Position numbers and translations under genes: made by a program. DNA of 51,610 nt from Actinomadura sp. BRA 177 (GTDB lineage: Bacteria > Actinomycetota > Actinomycetes > Streptosporangiales > Streptosporangiaceae). Shown piece by piece: positions 48,378-51,610 of the stretch. Numbering within the stretch: position 1 is the first letter of the stretch; the number at the start of each line of letters is the position of its first letter. Below the pieces are notes generated by a model. It ran no database searches. It was not told where the DNA came from and saw nothing but the letters and a program-made list of their open reading frames with translations. The DNA lies in the NCBI RefSeq assembly GCF_013372625.1, contig NZ_JABXFD010000583.1, forward strand, positions 1 through 51,610, written 5' to 3'.

Positions 48378-49691
48378 ATGCGAGGCGATGTCGGCATCCC
48401 ATCGCAGATCCCTGGACCGGCCTCGGACGGTGACGGCGCCGCGGCCATCGCGGCGGCCGGTGGGCTGCACAACTACCAGCTGCGACTGCACGCCGAGTAC
48501 GGGCCGGTCGTGCGGTTCCCGCTGCCCGGCGCGGACGTGGCGGTGTCGGTCGCCGATCCCGTCCTGCTGGAGGCCACCGCGAAGATCGACAAGCGGCCGG
48601 AGAAGCTGTTCGAGTTCCTCGCGCCGCTGCAGGAGGCGGGCAACCTGCAGACGCTCCCGGCCGACGAGCACGGGCCGTGGCGCCGCATCATGCTGTCGGT
48701 CCTGGCCGGACGTCCCTCGCATGAGGCGCATTTCGCGCAGTTCACCGCGCTGGCGACCGAGCTGGCCGACCGCTGGGCGGCTTCCGCCGGGCCGGTCGTC
48801 CTGCAGCGGGACCTGAGCGAGCTGTCGCTGCGCATGATCTGCCAGTACGCGCTGGGCAGCGGCCTGGAGGACGCGTCTTCCGCACGCCGGGTGGTGTCCG
48901 CGTTCGAGACCGTCCTCACCGAGTACATGGCACGGGCCGACGGACCGGGCGCCGAGGCCGAGGAGGCCCTGGCCTACCTGCGCGCGACGGTCGACCAGGT
49001 GCTCGCCGCCCACCGCGACCGCGATGACCGGGCGGACATGATCGCGGCGCTGGTGGCCGCGGGCGAGTCCCCGGCGCGCATCCGCGACAGCGTGCTGATG
49101 ACCATGCTGGCCGCCCACCACACCACCGGCGTCGCCATCTCGTGGACGCTCTACCTCCTGGCCCGGCACCCGGACGCGGCTCGATGCGTTACCGACGAAC
49201 TGGACCGCGTCCTGGGCGACCGCGCCGCCCCCGAATACGGCGAACTGCGGCAACTCGCCCACCTGGACAGGGCCCTCAAGGAGGCGATGCGCCTCTACCC
49301 GCCCGGCCCGTACGGCGCCCGCGAAGCCACCGAGGACGTCGTCCTCGGCGAGTACACGGTGCCCGCCGGGACGACGATCTTCTACCCGTTCTGGGCCGTC
49401 CACATGAACCCCGAGTACTGGCCCGACCCGCAGGTCTTCGACCCCGGCCGGTTCACCCCGGAGGCGTCCGCCGGACGTCCCAGGCTCGCCTACATCCCGT
49501 TCGGCCTCGGCCCGCGCAGCTGCGAAGGCTCCGCACTGGCCATGATCGAGGCGGAACTGGTCCTGGCAGTCCTGCTGAAACGCTTCCGCTTCACCCTTGC
49601 CCCCGGTCAGACCATCACCCCGATCGAACGCTTCGTCCTCTGGGCCGCCGACGACATCAGGATGAACGTCACCGCCCGAACCGGCGGCTAG
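48378..49691 (+). CDS. cytochrome P450
   Basis: 437 residues from ATG 48378 (GGGAGA upstream). The I-helix is MLAAHHTTGVAISW, with His247-His248-Thr249 where most bacterial P450s have a Gly-x-acid-Thr. That HHT form is the one known from CYP51. ExxR is EAMR (302-305), the PERF-like segment is FDPGRF, and the heme loop FGLGPRSCEG has the proximal Cys at about 382. No ferredoxin or reductase gene is next to it. It is probably a monooxygenase on a hydrophobic substrate; HHT alone does not prove sterol demethylation. It is convergent with the next gene (4-base overlap). Confidence 0.9.
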   Translation: MRGDVGIPSQIPGPASDGDGAAAIAAAGGLHNYQLRLHAEYGPVVRFPLPGADVAVSVADPVLLEATAKIDKRPEKLFEFLAPLQEAGNLQTLPADEHGPWRRIMLSVLAGRPSHEAHFAQFTALATELADRWAASAGPVVLQRDLSELSLRMICQYALGSGLEDASSARRVVSAFETVLTEYMARADGPGAEAEEALAYLRATVDQVLAAHRDRDDRADMIAALVAAGESPARIRDSVLMTMLAAHHTTGVAISWTLYLLARHPDAARCVTDELDRVLGDRAAPEYGELRQLAHLDRALKEAMRLYPPGPYGAREATEDVVLGEYTVPAGTTIFYPFWAVHMNPEYWPDPQVFDPGRFTPEASAGRPRLAYIPFGLGPRSCEGSALAMIEAELVLAVLLKRFRFTLAPGQTITPIERFVLWAADDIRMNVTARTGG

Positions 49692-51037
49692 CCGTCGACC
49701 GTCTGAAAGCTCCACTTCCCGCCGGACGTGACGACCTGCAAGATGCTGCCCTCCTTCAGAAGGAGGACGAGTTCGAAATTCGCGCTCTCCGTCGATGACC
49801 ACATGCCTCTGCTGATCAGCGTCGTCTGGCGGGTGAGATCGGACCCGAGCAGATGCACCTCGAACGTGTCTCCGTCGACGTTCCGCACCCGGACATGGGA
49901 CGTCCGCCCGGTGAAGTGGATGGGTTCGCTCTCGGAGCCCTCGATGGCGGTGGAGAACGTCCTGAACGGGAGCTCCCCGCCGGTGACCGGCTGGACGTCG
50001 AGGGACCACGGGGAGGACGTGAGAATCCGCAGCAGGACGGGGCCCGCCAGTGCGAACGACGGCCGGTGCCCGTCGGCCATGACGCCCAGAAGCTTGAGGT
50101 CACCGTCCAGGCTGCTCACCGCCGCGCCGTCACCGCCCGAATCGGCGAGCCTCGCCAAGCCCGGGCCGCCCGTGTAGAGCTGGAGGTCGTCGCACGTCCC
50201 CCGCGTGCTGGACGCGAAGCGCGGCACGCCGGCGGCGTCCAGGAACGAGAGCGTCCAAGCCGTGTCGGAGATGATCCGCAGATACCGGTAGGTGTAGAAC
50301 CGCCGGTATTCGAACACGTCCCGGATGACCTGCTCGTCGTGGACCGCTCCCTGGTACTGGTTGGAGCCGATCGGCAGGCGGCGCTTGTAGAGCCGGGTCG
50401 AGCCCGGGCCCTGGTTTCTCAGCTCGACGACAGCGCGGTCAGGCAGGTCGGCGGGGACGCGGACGAGCTTCTTCCCGGTGCCGCTGTACACCTTGAGCGG
50501 CCCGCGAGGCGCGCTTTCCCACGGGACGCCGGCCACGGACGGCCGAGCCGCGGGCCGGGCAGGGGCGTCGGGTTCGGTGACGACCTTGCCGAGCCATTGC
50601 AGTTCGAGTTCCCGGATCGCCTGATAGCCGCGGTCGACCTCGCGTCTCACCCGTTCTTCATTGCGCTCGGCATGAATCTCGCCGGCGGCACGATAGGCGT
50701 CGAGCGCCTGAGCGTGGTGGCGCCGCATGTCCGGCGTCACCCCGTCCGCGCCAGGGTCGAAACCGAGGCGGTCCAGGGCCTTACCCAGTTCGGTGACCCG
50801 ATTGGAGGCGGCCTTTGCCAGCAGCTTCTTGAGGAACCAATCCTCCACCACCTTGGCGGTCAAGGGCAGGCCGACACCGCCGACCAGGAGGACCCCCATC
50901 AGGGTGACCGCCACCGTCCGGGACACCGCGTCCGCGTACCCGGCGATGCCCGCCGACGCCGTGAGCGGCAGGCAGACGGCGATCACCCACTCCGCTCTGG
51001 CGGCCACCGGATCGACCACGGCGTAATACCATTTCAC
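49688..51037 (-). CDS. membrane protein with large beta-sheet extracytoplasmic or cytosolic region
   Basis: 449 residues from ATG. Two TM helices lie near residues 17-35 and 40-62. A helical stretch follows (KALDRLGFDPGADGVTPDMR, then EERVRREVDRGYQAIRELEL). About 280 residues of beta-rich sequence come next, with repeated units (VELRNQGPGSTRLYKRRLPIG, then YLRIISDTAWTLSFLDAAG, LDGDLKLLGVMADGHRPS, HVRVRNVDGDTFEVHLLGS). The repeats resemble jelly-roll or discoidin-like folds used for ligand binding. Family not recognised. It stands alone between the P450 gene and a 293-base gap that holds no gene. Confidence 0.6.
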   Translation of the reverse strand: MKWYYAVVDPVAARAEWVIAVCLPLTASAGIAGYADAVSRTVAVTLMGVLLVGGVGLPLTAKVVEDWFLKKLLAKAASNRVTELGKALDRLGFDPGADGVTPDMRRHHAQALDAYRAAGEIHAERNEERVRREVDRGYQAIRELELQWLGKVVTEPDAPARPAARPSVAGVPWESAPRGPLKVYSGTGKKLVRVPADLPDRAVVELRNQGPGSTRLYKRRLPIGSNQYQGAVHDEQVIRDVFEYRRFYTYRYLRIISDTAWTLSFLDAAGVPRFASSTRGTCDDLQLYTGGPGLARLADSGGDGAAVSSLDGDLKLLGVMADGHRPSFALAGPVLLRILTSSPWSLDVQPVTGGELPFRTFSTAIEGSESEPIHFTGRTSHVRVRNVDGDTFEVHLLGSDLTRQTTLISRGMWSSTESANFELVLLLKEGSILQVVTSGGKWSFQTVDG

Positions 51038-51330
51038 TGCGCCTCCAAGCTCGAAGCATCGCCGTGTAGACGCGGAATGGCGTCATCCGGTTCACCGCCA
51101 CAACGAATGGCCTTTCACCAAATGGACGCGCGCCCCTCTCCGGAGCGCGCGTCAGGCCCGCGTCCTCGCGCAGGCCGCTGAACTGAGGTTCAGGTCTACC
51201 GGCAGCTGTCGATCGGGCCACCGCGATCATCGATTGACCCATACGGGGGCGCGGCCTGGGGACTGGTGTGGCGCGGCGGCTGGGGCCGCCGCGCCACGGG
51301 TGCGGGTGCGGTGTGCGTGTGCTGGTCAGG

Positions 51331-51610
51331 TCAGGCGCTGCAGGAGACCGTCGGCCAGGTCCACGTGCCGTTGGCCATGATGGTCACGCCGAAGTTGTTG
51401 CCGTTGCCGTTCGGCCGCGCGGTCATGACCTGGCCGCTGGAGTCCCAGCTGGCGCTGGTGTTCCAGGTGGAGCTGATCTTCTCGGGGGACGGGACGTTCA
51501 TCGTCACGGTCCAGTTGCTGGAGCCGGACACCGACACGTTGAGGTTGTACCGGTCGCCCCACTTCTGGCCGGCGGACAGGGTCGCGGTGCAGCCACCGCC
51601 GCCACCACCC
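51331..51610 (-). CDS. C-terminal CBM2 cellulose-binding module (gene cut by window end)
   Basis: The minus-strand frame reads from a Gly-rich linker ([20 protein letters not shown]) through [19 protein letters not shown], then [20 protein letters not shown] and [20 protein letters not shown] to TGA at 51331-51333. Cys at both ends of the module, the ordered Trp residues and the Asn/Gly pattern are typical of family 2 carbohydrate-binding modules on secreted cellulases, xylanases or chitinases. The catalytic part lies beyond the right end. Confidence 0.85.
   Translation of the reverse strand, partial: GGGGGGCTATLSAGQKWGDRYNLNVSVSGSSNWTVTMNVPSPEKISSTWNTSASWDSSGQVMTARPNGNGNNFGVTIMANGTWTWPTVSCSA

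Overview
The window is about 51.6 kb of very GC-rich DNA with strong G/C preference at codon third positions, frequent GTG starts and many ATGA or GTGA overlaps. Together with a mycobacterial-type galactofuran gene set (glf, GlfT1-like, GlfT2-like, wzm/wzt), LytR-CpsA-Psr and MurT/GatD genes, and DUF6177/MinD-like genes, this points to a filamentous actinobacterium, most plausibly Actinomadura or another Thermomonosporaceae (inference). Bases about 20-85 are a corrupted Illumina/Nextera adaptor, so the left edge is a contig end and the first gene is probably truncated. No rRNA, tRNA or CRISPR array was recognised.

Layout. 0.1-2.9 kb: a MinD/ParA-like ATPase, a decayed copy of a proline-rich membrane-protein gene, and three small membrane proteins. 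2.9-8.5 kb: a leftward operon of six related genes built from four shuffled modules (an unnamed 'X' module, a YezG-like immunity module, a TNT-like NAD-glycohydrolase module and a C-terminal 'Y' module), with signs of an internal deletion. 8.6-13.1 kb: small and hypothetical genes, a DUF1266-like membrane protein and a DUF6177-like protein. 13.2-22 kb: cell-envelope genes (LCP ligase, family 2 glycosyltransferase, a large membrane-anchored beta-propeller protein, lipoprotein sulfatase, GH43-like enzyme).

22-30.5 kb: a galactofuran export locus. Leftward are two sulfotransferase-like genes and a GlfT1-like transferase. Rightward are glf, the GlfT2-like gene, the ABC permease and the ABC ATPase, overlapping or nearly so. 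The tight association suggests a sulfated or otherwise modified galactan.

30.8-38.8 kb: a membrane-anchored ATPase-like protein without a P-loop and a HerA-like ATPase, separated by 2.9 kb of decayed small genes and an ISAs1 transposase fragment. 38.8-41.1 kb: a truncated membrane gene, a solitary IS200/IS605-type tnpB and a frameshifted small gene. 41.2-43.7 kb: two zinc-ribbon, proline-rich, single-pass membrane proteins. 44-46 kb: murT-gatD for peptidoglycan amidation. 46-51.6 kb: a Tat-exported metallophosphoesterase, a frameshifted DUF4232-like lipoprotein, a P450, a hypothetical membrane protein, and the C-terminal cellulose-binding module of a secreted enzyme cut by the window end.

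Several genes carry single frameshifts (about 1.08, 33.5, 33.65, 34.2, 35.5, 38.95, 40.86 and 47.93 kb). Some are clearly decay, since they sit in a lower-GC scar with a nonsense codon. Others, in otherwise healthy genes, could be residual indel errors in the assembly.
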